Assembly: GCA_934446355.1 (NCBI GenBank)
Contig: CAKSEC010000010.1
Location: forward strand, 1 to 64,000
Direction: 5' to 3'
DNA: 64,000 nt
Source of the DNA: an uncultured Oscillospiraceae bacterium
Lineage (GTDB): Bacteria; Bacillota; Clostridia; Oscillospirales; Ruminococcaceae
Shown here: one piece after another, positions 35,022-42,566 of the stretch
How positions within the stretch are numbered: the stretch's first letter is position 1
Layout: each line of letters begins with the position of its first letter
Program-made: the position numbers and the translations under genes
Notes under the pieces: generated by a model
The model's database searches: none
What the model was told of the DNA's origin: nothing
What the model saw: the letters and a program-made list of their open reading frames with translations, nothing else

Positions 35022-35437
35022 ATCCCGATCTCCTCAGCAAGCGCAGCGATATCCTCGATAGATATCCCGTCCGTGTAGGCGCGGTATGCCGCCTTGTCCC
35101 ATATCTCGGCATGGTCGTCCATTCCAACGACGACCACTTCTGAGGTCAGCCCTGCATAGGCTCTCAGCGCCGGAGCAATGGCTATTCTGCCCTGCTTGTC
35201 CGGCTCAGCCTCGCAGGCGCCGCCGAACAGAAAACGCTCTATCGGCAGTCTTACCTTCTGAGGCTTGCCCTTCAGGCTTTCCCTGAGGGCGTTCCAGCTG
35301 TGCTCTGTGTGCACAGTTAAGCACGCTTCACCTATAGTTTTGGAAATATAGAAATGCTCTCCAAGCTCTTCCCGGAGCTTTGCCGGAAAGTTCATGCGTC
35401 CTTTTGAGTCTATGGTATGCTCGAACTCGCCGTACAT
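35018..35437 (-). CDS. mraZ: Transcriptional regulator MraZ
   Basis: 139 residues made of two SpoVT/AbrB-like halves, each with a DXXXR signature: HTIDSKGRMNFPAKLRE and EPDKQGRIAIAPALR. It is the first gene of the dcw cluster and represses its own promoter by binding direct GTGG repeats, which are visible upstream. ATG 35437 has AAAGGGGG ahead; the frame opens 16 codons earlier with no family support. Confidence 0.95.
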   Translation of the reverse strand: MYGEFEHTIDSKGRMNFPAKLREELGEHFYISKTIGEACLTVHTEHSWNALRESLKGKPQKVRLPIERFLFGGACEAEPDKQGRIAIAPALRAYAGLTSEVVVVGMDDHAEIWDKAAYRAYTDGISIEDIAALAEEIGI

Positions 35438-35597
35438 CTCTATTTTCCCCCTTTCCAACGCTATAGTCCCCTGTGAATGCGCCATGCCGTCCTCCTCGGG
35501 CGGCTGTTTCCGTAGATGTATATTTTCCCAAAAACATTAAACGTGGGTAGGGCGGAGTTTGCTTTTGCGGATATGCGTGTCTTTTTGAACATCTTCA

Positions 35598-35633
35598 CAC
35601 CACTTCAGTGAAAACTTCACCACTTTTCCCCAC
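35598..35633 (-). promoter_or_regulatory. MraZ operator boxes
   Basis: On the minus strand three GTGG boxes occur just after the -10 box: GTGGGG (35628-35633), GTGGTG (35618-35623) and GTGGTG (35598-35603). Spacings are 10 and 20 bases, one and two helical turns, as in known MraZ operators. Binding would block transcription of the cluster. Confidence 0.75.
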
Positions 35634-35637
35634 AATT

Positions 35638-35666
35638 AGTATACACCGAATTTCTTTATTTTGCAA
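35638..35666 (-). promoter_or_regulatory. Sigma-A promoter of the dcw cluster
   Basis: On the minus strand TTGCAA (35661-35666) and TATACT (35638-35643) with a 17-base spacer. Transcription would begin inside the first MraZ box, about 200 bases before mraZ. Confidence 0.82.
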
Positions 35667-35734
35667 GTGTTAGCATGACGAAATCAACAAAAATAAAAAA
35701 TAAAGTTTTGTTCATATTTTTGTGCATATTGCAC

Positions 35735-35762
35735 AAAAAGGAGCCTCTAAATTAGAGACTCC
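35735..35762 (-). terminator. Terminator of the polyamine operon
   Basis: On the minus strand GGAGTCTCTAA and TTAGAGGCTCC form a hairpin with one mismatch and are followed by TTTTT. It lies 170 bases after the DUF554 stop. Confidence 0.85.
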
Positions 35763-35931
35763 CGTTCAAAAATTCGTGTTCAAACACCACATATCGACCC
35801 AGAAAAAATATTTTTCAACAACATCTTGTGGAAAGAGTTGAAAATTCCACAGACGCCGCCCCCGCCTCTGGATTATTGACCTGCGGCGCTGTAAATACCC
35901 AGATATTTCCATATTCAGCCAGATCCCGAAC
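35763..35931. other. Intergenic stretch without recognised genes
   Basis: The space from 35438 to 35931 between mraZ and the DUF554 gene is 494 bases. It holds the mraZ leader, operator, promoter and one terminator. The remaining part, 35763-35931, shows no reading frame with a ribosome site, no clear repeat and no promoter I would support. Confidence 0.6.
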
Positions 35932-36657
35932 TCAGAACCACGGAATATATGCGCACGCCACCGCCAGTATCAGCGCAGGAAGCAGATCAGCGACACGCAC
36001 TTTCTTCCCCCAGACGAGATTCACGCCCACGCAGAATATCAATATCGACCCCACCATGGACAGATTATCCAGCGCAGCAGTGGTCATTAAGGGCTCGATA
36101 AGACGGGACAGAGCCGTGATAGTCCCCTGAAATATTGCCACCGGAATAGCCGAGAATATGCAGCCCCTGCCCTTTGCCGCCGTCATTATAAGCACGATAA
36201 TAAGGTCAAGCACAGCCTTTGCAGTCAGCGTAGAAATATCGCCGAGAATACCGTCCTGTATCGAGCCTACAACCGCCATTGCGCCGATGCACACCGTCAG
36301 CGACGCATTGAGGAAGCCGTCCACGAAGCCGCCGTCATTCTCGCTGTGCGACTTTCGTTTCAGCCATTCGCCGAACCTTTCCATCTTTCCCTCGATGTTG
36401 ATAATGCTTCCGACCAGCCCGCCGAGTACTATGCTGAATATTATCATCATCGTGCCGCCGCCTGAAAGCCTGCCGTCCGCAGCACAGCTGAGCATCTTCT
36501 CCATAGCGCCGGAGATACCCAGAAACAGCACGCAGACTCCGCACGCCGACATCAGCGTTTCCTGTATGCGGGGCTTTATCAGCCTGCCGCACAGCAGTCC
36601 TGCCACGCCGCCCAGCACTATCGCAGCGGCGTTTATCACAGTACCCAGTCCGGGCAT
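35932..36657 (-). CDS. DUF554 family membrane protein
   Basis: 241 residues with about seven hydrophobic helices. N-terminal PGLGTVINAAAIVLGGVAGLLCGRLIKPRIQETL is the DUF554 signature, and GLVGSIINIEGKMERFGEWLK gives its conserved cytoplasmic loop. Function of the family is unknown; related proteins are listed as possible transporters. It lies 15 bases after nspC, last in the polyamine operon, so a role in polyamine or precursor transport is an inference from position. SD AAAGGAAG precedes the ATG. Confidence 0.85.
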   Translation of the reverse strand: MPGLGTVINAAAIVLGGVAGLLCGRLIKPRIQETLMSACGVCVLFLGISGAMEKMLSCAADGRLSGGGTMMIIFSIVLGGLVGSIINIEGKMERFGEWLKRKSHSENDGGFVDGFLNASLTVCIGAMAVVGSIQDGILGDISTLTAKAVLDLIIVLIMTAAKGRGCIFSAIPVAIFQGTITALSRLIEPLMTTAALDNLSMVGSILIFCVGVNLVWGKKVRVADLLPALILAVACAYIPWF

Positions 36658-36671
36658 TTCATCGCTTCCTT

Positions 36672-37823
36672 TTAGGACAGTCTGTCCCTGAAATCCTCAT
36701 AGCCGAATCTTCTTATCAGACTCAGTTCCCCGCTCTCATGAAGCAGGTATATTGACGGCAGCGGCATTCCGTTAAAGGTATTGTTCTTGCACATAGAATA
36801 TATCGCCATATCGCAGAACGCCAGCCTTTCGCCGCCGTTCAGCCGCTCATCGAACGAATAATCGCCTATAACGTCGCCCGCAAGGCAGGTATTGCCGCCC
36901 AGACGGTAGGTATACCGCTTTTCGCCGGGCATTCCTGCGCCGATTATTTCCGGCCGGTAGGGCATTTCGAGCACGTCCGGCATATGGCACGCAGCGGAAG
37001 CGTCCGTTATTGCGATTTCGCAGCCGTTAGCAAAGGTATCCAGTACGGTCGTGACCAGCCAGCCGGCATTCAGCGCCGCTGCCTCGCCCGGCTCCAGATA
37101 TACCTCCAGTCCGTACTGCTCACGTATCCGCTTCACGCAGGCGATAAGCCTGTCCACATCGTAGCCCGGCTTTGTGATATGGTGTCCGCCGCCGAAATTT
37201 AGCCACTTTATCCTGTCGAACAAGAAGCCAAATTTCTCCTCAACGTGTGGCAGAGTGCGCTCCAGAACGTCTGCGCCCTGTTCGCACATCGTGTGGAAAT
37301 GCAGCCCGTCGATTCCCTCGTACAGCGCAGGGTCTTTGCGGAATTCCTCGGCGGTGCAGCCCAGACGCGAGCCGGTGAAGCAGGGGTTATAGATATCCGT
37401 TTCTATCTCGCTGTAGCCGGGATTCACACGTATGCCCGCCTGAATATACCGCTCACTGCTGCGCACCCTGTCCCGAAACTTCGCCCACTGGCGGGGCGAG
37501 TTGAACACCATGTGGTCGCATATCCGCAGCAGCTCGTCAAAGTCCTGCTCAGGGTATGCGGGGGAATAAACGTGGTTCTCCCTGCCGAACGGCTTCGCCA
37601 TTTTCTCATAGCCGAGTTTTGCTTCGAAAATCCCGCTGGCGGTCACGCCGTCCAGATATTCAGCTATCATCGGGTAAACGGCGAACGCCGAAAACGCTTT
37701 CTGCGCCAGCAGTATTTTGCACCCCGCCTGTTCCCTGACGTATTTCAGCAGTTCAAGATTCCTGCGCAGCTGCTTTTCATCAATGACGTAGCAGGGGGTT
37801 TCTACTTTGTTTTTCCAGTCCAT
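36672..37823 (-). CDS. nspC: Carboxynorspermidine/carboxyspermidine decarboxylase
   Basis: 383 residues, alanine-racemase-fold PLP enzyme. CYVIDEKQLRRNLELL near 11 starts the barrel; LLAQKAFSAFAVYP carries the PLP lysine near residue 40; HFHTMCEQG and WLNFGGGHHI are typical of the family. YCD-type C-terminal segment NTCLAGDVIGDYSF binds substrate in the dimer. It removes CO2 from carboxyspermidine (or carboxynorspermidine) to make spermidine. The matching dehydrogenase is encoded upstream at 39634. ATG 37823 with AAAGGA is chosen over an upstream frame extension. Confidence 0.93.
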   Translation of the reverse strand: MDWKNKVETPCYVIDEKQLRRNLELLKYVREQAGCKILLAQKAFSAFAVYPMIAEYLDGVTASGIFEAKLGYEKMAKPFGRENHVYSPAYPEQDFDELLRICDHMVFNSPRQWAKFRDRVRSSERYIQAGIRVNPGYSEIETDIYNPCFTGSRLGCTAEEFRKDPALYEGIDGLHFHTMCEQGADVLERTLPHVEEKFGFLFDRIKWLNFGGGHHITKPGYDVDRLIACVKRIREQYGLEVYLEPGEAAALNAGWLVTTVLDTFANGCEIAITDASAACHMPDVLEMPYRPEIIGAGMPGEKRYTYRLGGNTCLAGDVIGDYSFDERLNGGERLAFCDMAIYSMCKNNTFNGMPLPSIYLLHESGELSLIRRFGYEDFRDRLS

Positions 37824-37886
37824 GGTGTTCCTTTCTTGTGTTCTGAACTTATATCCGGTCTTGCACATCTATTGCTTGTCGCTCTA

Positions 37887-38577
37887 CTATTTTGCTTGTA
37901 TCAAATTGCATTTTAGAAAAGATGATTTGCTGAAGTTCCTCGTCATACTCTGTCTGATAGATGTATCTAATATTATTTTCAATTCTCTCTTGTGTGCCTG
38001 TCCATTTGGATAAAGAGGATATTCTTTTATCGTTTCCATTATAAAATCTTCATTAGACACCAAATCTGTGAGCAGCTTTCCCTCGTGACTTTCTCTTTCG
38101 CCAACATTTGCCGCTCTGTTGATTGAATTTAGATAAGCAACAGCAGCCTCGTCTGCCTGCGCCCGTACTTCCTGCAGATCTATATTTGTGAAAACATATT
38201 TTTTGCCGGTTTTGTTCAGTGGCTCAAGTAACTGTTCTATTTCGCCCTCACTTAAATTAGAAAACAAATCCAATCTTGTGTAGAAAATCAAATCATAATT
38301 TTCGCTTTCGGTTTGACGGAATCTCATCAACACTCTTGGATTGGTTCCGCTCACATTGACAAATACGCCATCTTGAAATCCATACTCCACATATTCTGAC
38401 AAAGCATATACAGAAAGAACGCTATCATCTTCAAAAGTTTCAATGATTTTATATCCTACTCCCTGAAACTCACCCGGCAAATAGTTTCCATAGTTTTCAG
38501 TAAAAATAGCCTCTCTTATAGCCGGTCAATGCCGCCAACATAACAGCACCAAGAAACAGAGCGTTAAATCTCTTCAT
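37887..38577 (-). pseudogene. Frameshifted lipoprotein gene of unknown function
   Basis: ATG 38577 follows GGAGG and encodes MKRFNALFLGAVMLAALTG, a lipoprotein signal whose next codon should be Cys. At that point (38520) one T remains before the downstream frame resumes with IREAIFTENYGNYLPGEF, so two bases of the Cys codon appear lost (or one base gained). The first frame stops eight codons later; the second runs 197 or more residues to 37887. The downstream part is a mixed alpha/beta protein without a family I recognise. This stretch is more AT-rich than its neighbours. Either a recent pseudogene or a sequencing error. Confidence 0.7.
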
Positions 38578-38678
38578 TATCATTTCCTCCATTAATTCCA
38601 ATTTATCGGGCACTCCTCAGGATACAAATACCCTGCCGCAAAACAACAGGAAGTTTCTTCTTCGTATTTTGCCCCATA

Positions 38679-39479
38679 TTATTGCTCCTCGTCCTCCGGC
38701 GGAAGCTCGCAGGAAAGCACCTGCGCCGTTCCCGCACTTTTGCCCTCGAATGTGAGGTCAAGTTTGGTAACGCCGCGCTCCATCAGTTCAATGAACCTTT
38801 TCTGTTCGCCTTCAATGCCGCATATCGAAAACCAGAGCCGCTTTTCTTCCTTTTTCGCAAGATAAAGCTGATATTTCTGCCGGTTGAGTTCCACCGTGAA
38901 TATATTGCTCACGTGCAGCCATTTCTTGTTCAGTCCCTCCGGCGACAGCGACAGCTCCACCGAGGGAACTATCAGTGCGTCATGGTCGGTCACAGGAACG
39001 AAGTTGCTCAGGTTTCGCTTAACATAGCCTGCGCAGACCGCCCTCCCCGTTATATACAGCGCCCACAGCCCCAGCCAGACGAGAAGTATCACCCAGCTGA
39101 AAAACGCCGCAAATCCGAGAAGCATAAATACAAGAAACAGACCGTCGAACAGCGGCATATAGTTGAAATTCAGCGACAGCCTTGCCTTGCATTCCTGACA
39201 GTGCATAATATTGCCGCTGTAATACAGGCTGTAGCCGTCTCTGCGAAGATTCCGCTCCAGAAGCTCCGTTTTCACCATATATCGCTGCCAGCTGGCGACT
39301 CTGCTGCGGACAGGCCGCAGTATGTATTTGTCGTGGGGATACACCGTATATGGTTTAATCGACCAGACGGTGCGCACCCATGCAGCGATCTTGTCGCTTC
39401 CCGGCGTGGTCATATTCGGCGGCTTAAGCACCAGAGCCTTTCCGCACACAGGACATATACGTTCGCCTTTTTTCAGCAT
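38679..39479 (-). CDS. Zinc-ribbon membrane protein of unknown function
   Basis: 266 residues from the ATG with GGAGGTG six bases before it. A split zinc ribbon has CPVCGK near residue 9 and CQEC near 93. Two adjacent membrane helices lie at about 108-150 (LFLVFMLLGFAAFFSWVILLVWLGLWALYI). A C-terminal beta domain follows (VELSLSPEGLNKKWLHVSNIFTVEL), and the protein ends in an acidic tail. Cytoplasmic domains on both sides of a helical hairpin are likely. It is inside the polyamine operon, but nothing in the protein itself links it to polyamines. Confidence 0.7.
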   Translation of the reverse strand: MLKKGERICPVCGKALVLKPPNMTTPGSDKIAAWVRTVWSIKPYTVYPHDKYILRPVRSRVASWQRYMVKTELLERNLRRDGYSLYYSGNIMHCQECKARLSLNFNYMPLFDGLFLVFMLLGFAAFFSWVILLVWLGLWALYITGRAVCAGYVKRNLSNFVPVTDHDALIVPSVELSLSPEGLNKKWLHVSNIFTVELNRQKYQLYLAKKEEKRLWFSICGIEGEQKRFIELMERGVTKLDLTFEGKSAGTAQVLSCELPPEDEEQ

Positions 39480-39593
39480 TCGGCGCACCTCCTTATCGTT
39501 TCCGAATTTTGTTTAAGCCATGCAGCACGGCTAAATATAGCCGCAGTCAGTCGGTCATCTCAAAGGCGTGATTCTGATATCCCGGCAACAAAA

Positions 39594-39621
39594 CGCAGGC
39601 AGGCAAACGCCCGCCTGCCTT
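39594..39621 (-). terminator. Hairpin after the CASDH gene
   Basis: On the minus strand AGGCAGGC and GCCTGCCT enclose a GGCGTTT-type loop, followed by GCGTTTTGTTG. It may reduce read-through from the dehydrogenase gene into the zinc-ribbon gene. Confidence 0.65.
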
Positions 39622-39633
39622 TGCGTCAGGTAA

Positions 39634-40836
39634 TCAATCCACCAGCACCGGATCAAAGTCCTCCTCCCACGGAAGCCCCCACTTATTGAGGTTCTCCATG
39701 AAAGGATCGGGGTCCATCTCCTCGACGTTGTATACGCCGGGCTTTTTCCACTTGCCGGTAAGCACCATTGCTGCGCCTATCATTGCAGGAACGCCGGTGG
39801 TGTAGCTTATCGCCTGCGAGCCTACCTCCTTGTAGCACTCCTGATGGTCGCAGATGTTGTAGAGGTAATAGTGCTTCTCCTTGCCGTCCTTTTTGCCGAT
39901 AAAGATACAGCCGATATTCGTCTTGCCCACAGTCCTCGGACCAAGCGAAGCAGGGTCAGGCAGGACTGCTTTCAGGAACTGCAGCGGAACTATCTCCCTG
40001 CCCTCGTACATTATGGGCTTTATAGAGGTCATTCCTACGTCCTCAAGGCACTTCAGGTGCGTGAGGTAACTCTGCCCGAATGTCATGAAGAACCTAATAC
40101 GCTTGATACCCTTGATATTCAGCGCAAGCGACTCCAATTCCTCGTGGTGAAGAAGATACATATCCTTTTCGCCAACGCCCTTGAAGTTATATACCCGCTT
40201 TATCTCCATGGGCTTTGTTTCCACCCATTTTCCGTCCTCGATATAGCTGCCGTTTGCAGATACCTCTCGGATATTTATTTCCGGATTGAAGTTCGTTGCG
40301 AATGGGTATCCGTGGTCGCCGCCGTTGCAGTCCAGAATGTCGATATAGTTTATCTCATCGAACTGGTGCTTCATGGCATACGCCGAAAATACACCGGTAA
40401 CGCCGGGATCAAAGCCGCAGCCGAGTATCGCCGTAAGCCCTGCCTTTTCAAATCTCTCACGGTAAGCCCACTGCCAGCTGTATTCAAACTTTGCCGTGTC
40501 CTCCGGCTCGTAATTCGCCGTGTCGAGGTAGTTCACACCCGCTGCAAGGCAGGCGTCCATGATGTGCAGGTCCTGATAAGGAAGTGCGACATTTATTACT
40601 ATCTCCGGCTTGTAATCCTTGATGAGCGCGGTCAGTTCCTCAACGTTGTCTGCGTCCACCTGTGCGGTGGAGATGACCGTCTTTGTGGTCGGCTGCAGCT
40701 TCTCCTTAAATGCGTCGCACTTTGCCTTTGTGCGGCTCGCTATCATTATTTCGGTGAACACGTCACTGTTCTGGCAGCACTTATTTATTACTACTCCGGC
40801 AACGCCGCCTGCGCCGATTATCATTGCTCTGCTCAT
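39634..40836 (-). CDS. Carboxynorspermidine/carboxyspermidine synthase (saccharopine dehydrogenase family)
   Basis: 400 residues. N-terminal Rossmann motif IIGAGGVAGVV at residue 6, then ASRTKAKCDAF; LGCGFDPGVTGVFSAYA near 145 and DILDCNGGDHGYPFATNFNPEINIRE are typical of carboxyspermidine dehydrogenase. It condenses aspartate semialdehyde with putrescine (or diaminopropane) and reduces the imine with NADPH. The product is the substrate of the decarboxylase at 36672. AGGAGG precedes the ATG. Lies in the polyamine operon with speD/speE. Confidence 0.93.
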   Translation of the reverse strand: MSRAMIIGAGGVAGVVINKCCQNSDVFTEIMIASRTKAKCDAFKEKLQPTTKTVISTAQVDADNVEELTALIKDYKPEIVINVALPYQDLHIMDACLAAGVNYLDTANYEPEDTAKFEYSWQWAYRERFEKAGLTAILGCGFDPGVTGVFSAYAMKHQFDEINYIDILDCNGGDHGYPFATNFNPEINIREVSANGSYIEDGKWVETKPMEIKRVYNFKGVGEKDMYLLHHEELESLALNIKGIKRIRFFMTFGQSYLTHLKCLEDVGMTSIKPIMYEGREIVPLQFLKAVLPDPASLGPRTVGKTNIGCIFIGKKDGKEKHYYLYNICDHQECYKEVGSQAISYTTGVPAMIGAAMVLTGKWKKPGVYNVEEMDPDPFMENLNKWGLPWEEDFDPVLVD

Positions 40837-40855
40837 TTTTTGTCCTCCTGTATTG

Positions 40856-41491
40856 TTATGGATTCACTAATATCATCAACACGATAAACCCGACCGCCTG
40901 AATAAGAGAAGCCGCAATAAGTATCTTTGACGCCGCTCCGCTTCTCTGGATAACGCCCTTTGCCGTCAGTATTATCTGCAGCACTATCGTACCTATCGCC
41001 GTGATAAACAGCAAGCCTGCGCCTATGCTCAGCCACGCCGCCAGCACGTAACAGGAATCTGCGTAAAGCCGTGTATCTACGCTTCCCAGATCGCCAAGCT
41101 GTGAATTGACCTTGCTCAGTTCAAGGTTTTCATCGACAGCTTCTTTCAGCAGACCCTTAACGCTGACTGCGCTTTTCGCCAGTCCATCAGTGGTGAAATT
41201 CTCGTTATACCACTCGTCGCCTGCCTTTACCACGAAACGCATTACGCCCGTTCCGTCCATCATCAGGTAATAGTGGTCGTCAAACAGCGGTATCAGTCCC
41301 CACAGCTTGTTCTGTACGGTGTATACCTCATGCGCATACACGATATCGCCGTATTCCACCAGCTGACCCTCGGAAGCGGTATCCACCGATAACTGCTTTG
41401 CAGTCAGGTCTTTTATTCCTGAAAAAATCAAAATGAACAGGAAAACGCCCATCAGAATGAAGCCTAAAATGTAACCTACAGTCCGCTTCAT
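40856..41491 (-). CDS. Membrane protein of unknown function in polyamine operon
   Basis: 211 residues. One N-terminal helix (VGYILGFILMGVFLFILIF), an external domain of about 120 residues (VEYGDIVYAHEVYTVQNKLWGLIPLFDDHYYLMM), and two C-terminal helices. The start ATG overlaps the speE stop by four bases, so it is translationally coupled to spermidine synthase. AGGAGG is seven bases ahead. No family recognised. The layout suggests a surface-exposed domain held by helices at both ends. Confidence 0.75.
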   Translation of the reverse strand: MKRTVGYILGFILMGVFLFILIFSGIKDLTAKQLSVDTASEGQLVEYGDIVYAHEVYTVQNKLWGLIPLFDDHYYLMMDGTGVMRFVVKAGDEWYNENFTTDGLAKSAVSVKGLLKEAVDENLELSKVNSQLGDLGSVDTRLYADSCYVLAAWLSIGAGLLFITAIGTIVLQIILTAKGVIQRSGAASKILIAASLIQAVGFIVLMILVNP

Positions 41492-42354
41492 GTTCCCGCC
41501 TCCTGCTTCGTTTCCCTGAGTACGTCACGCACATTGTTCGGCAGTGCGAAGCAGCCGCTGTGGACATACTGGTTGTAGTACCTCGTCCGCAGCCCCTGCG
41601 CAAGCCACCATTCCGCATTCTGGTCCTTTACCGGGTGGAGGCGCTTGCTTGCGAACCCGAATAGCCAGTGTCCGGAGGGGTAGGTCGGGATATGTGCCTG
41701 ATATACCAGCGCAGTCGGGAAGAAGCATTTTATGCGGCTGTGCGCACGCTTCATTATCTCTGCGTATTCGTCGTAAAACGTGCTTTCATGCTGGTTGACG
41801 AGTATTCCGCTGTCGTTCAGCGCATTGTAGCAGTTTCCGTAAAATTCCTTTGTGAACAGCCCCTCGCCCGGACCGAACGGGTCGGTGGAATCCACGATTA
41901 TCAGGTCGTATTCGTTCTGCTTTCTGCGCACGAATTTCAGCCCGTCCTCATAGTAGATATGCACCCTTGGGTCGTCAAGACTGCACGCCGTCTGCGGAAT
42001 AAACTCCCTGCACAGTTCCACTACCCTTCGGTCTATCTCCACCATGTCGATGTGCTCCACCGACTTAAAGCGCGTCAGTTCCCTTATCGTGCCGCCGTCG
42101 CCTGCGCCTATGACCAGCACCCGTTTGATATCGGGATTTGTAGCCATCGGCACGTGCACTATCATCTCATGATAGATATACTCGTCCTTTTCCGTGAGCA
42201 TGAGAAAGCCGTCCAGCACAAGTATCCTGCCGAGTTCCTCACTTTCCAGAATATCTATCTTCTGAAATTCGCTCTGCTCAGTCCACAGGTGCTGTTTTAT
42301 CTTGATGGAAAATTTTATGCTGTCTGTATGGTTTTCAGTAAACCAGAGTTCCAT
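41488..42354 (-). CDS. speE: Spermidine synthase (putrescine aminopropyltransferase)
   Basis: 288 residues, normal for SpeE. ELWFTENHTDSIKFSIKI at the start, the decarboxy-SAM site VLVIGAGDGGTIRELTRF near residue 80, MVEIDRRVVELCREF, and the catalytic DSTDPFGPGEGLFTKEFY near 155. It transfers an aminopropyl group from decarboxylated SAM (from SpeD) to putrescine. SD AAAGGAACGTCA. Upstream lies a pair of tandem hairpin repeats that separates it from the decarboxylase gene. Confidence 0.95.
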   Translation of the reverse strand: MELWFTENHTDSIKFSIKIKQHLWTEQSEFQKIDILESEELGRILVLDGFLMLTEKDEYIYHEMIVHVPMATNPDIKRVLVIGAGDGGTIRELTRFKSVEHIDMVEIDRRVVELCREFIPQTACSLDDPRVHIYYEDGLKFVRRKQNEYDLIIVDSTDPFGPGEGLFTKEFYGNCYNALNDSGILVNQHESTFYDEYAEIMKRAHSRIKCFFPTALVYQAHIPTYPSGHWLFGFASKRLHPVKDQNAEWWLAQGLRTRYYNQYVHSGCFALPNNVRDVLRETKQEAGT

Positions 42355-42380
42355 TGACGTTCCTTTCCAAGCGTTTTCTT

Positions 42381-42473
42381 AGTGACTCGCTGAATATAGC
42401 GAAGCGTAACAAAATCAGGCACGTGAGTTCGCTCGTTTGAGCGTGGCGATTTTGTTTTATTCAGCGTGTCACT
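42381..42473. repeat. Tandem hairpin repeat, unit 1
   Basis: Outer arms AGTGAC-T-CGCTGAATA and TATTCAGCG-T-GTCACT pair through 15 bp with one mismatch, and inner arms ACAAAATC and GATTTTGT pair further in. The tip holds CGCTC-GTTT-GAGCG. Unit 2 follows at a 95-base period. Confidence 0.88.
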
Positions 42474-42475
42474 TG

Positions 42476-42566
42476 GGACTCGCTGAATAAAGCATAGCGT
42501 AACAAAATCAGACACGTGAGTTCGCCCGTTTGAACGTGACGATTTTGTTTTATTCAGCGTGTCACT
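42476..42566. repeat. Tandem hairpin repeat, unit 2, overlapping a stop codon
   Basis: Same structure as unit 1 with about ten base differences, mostly in the inner loop; GGGAC replaces AGTGAC on the left arm. Its right arm, ending GTCACT, contains the stop codon of the decarboxylase gene (42562-42564, minus strand) and parts of its last codon. Confidence 0.88.

Noticed and set aside
42315..42515. 66-codon minus-strand frame with an internally repeated protein sequence
   Set aside because: The repeat in the protein only reflects the tandem hairpin DNA units; no ribosome site.
42381..42566. Possible two-repeat CRISPR
   Set aside because: Units are adjacent without a spacer, are long hairpins and differ at several positions; no cas genes.
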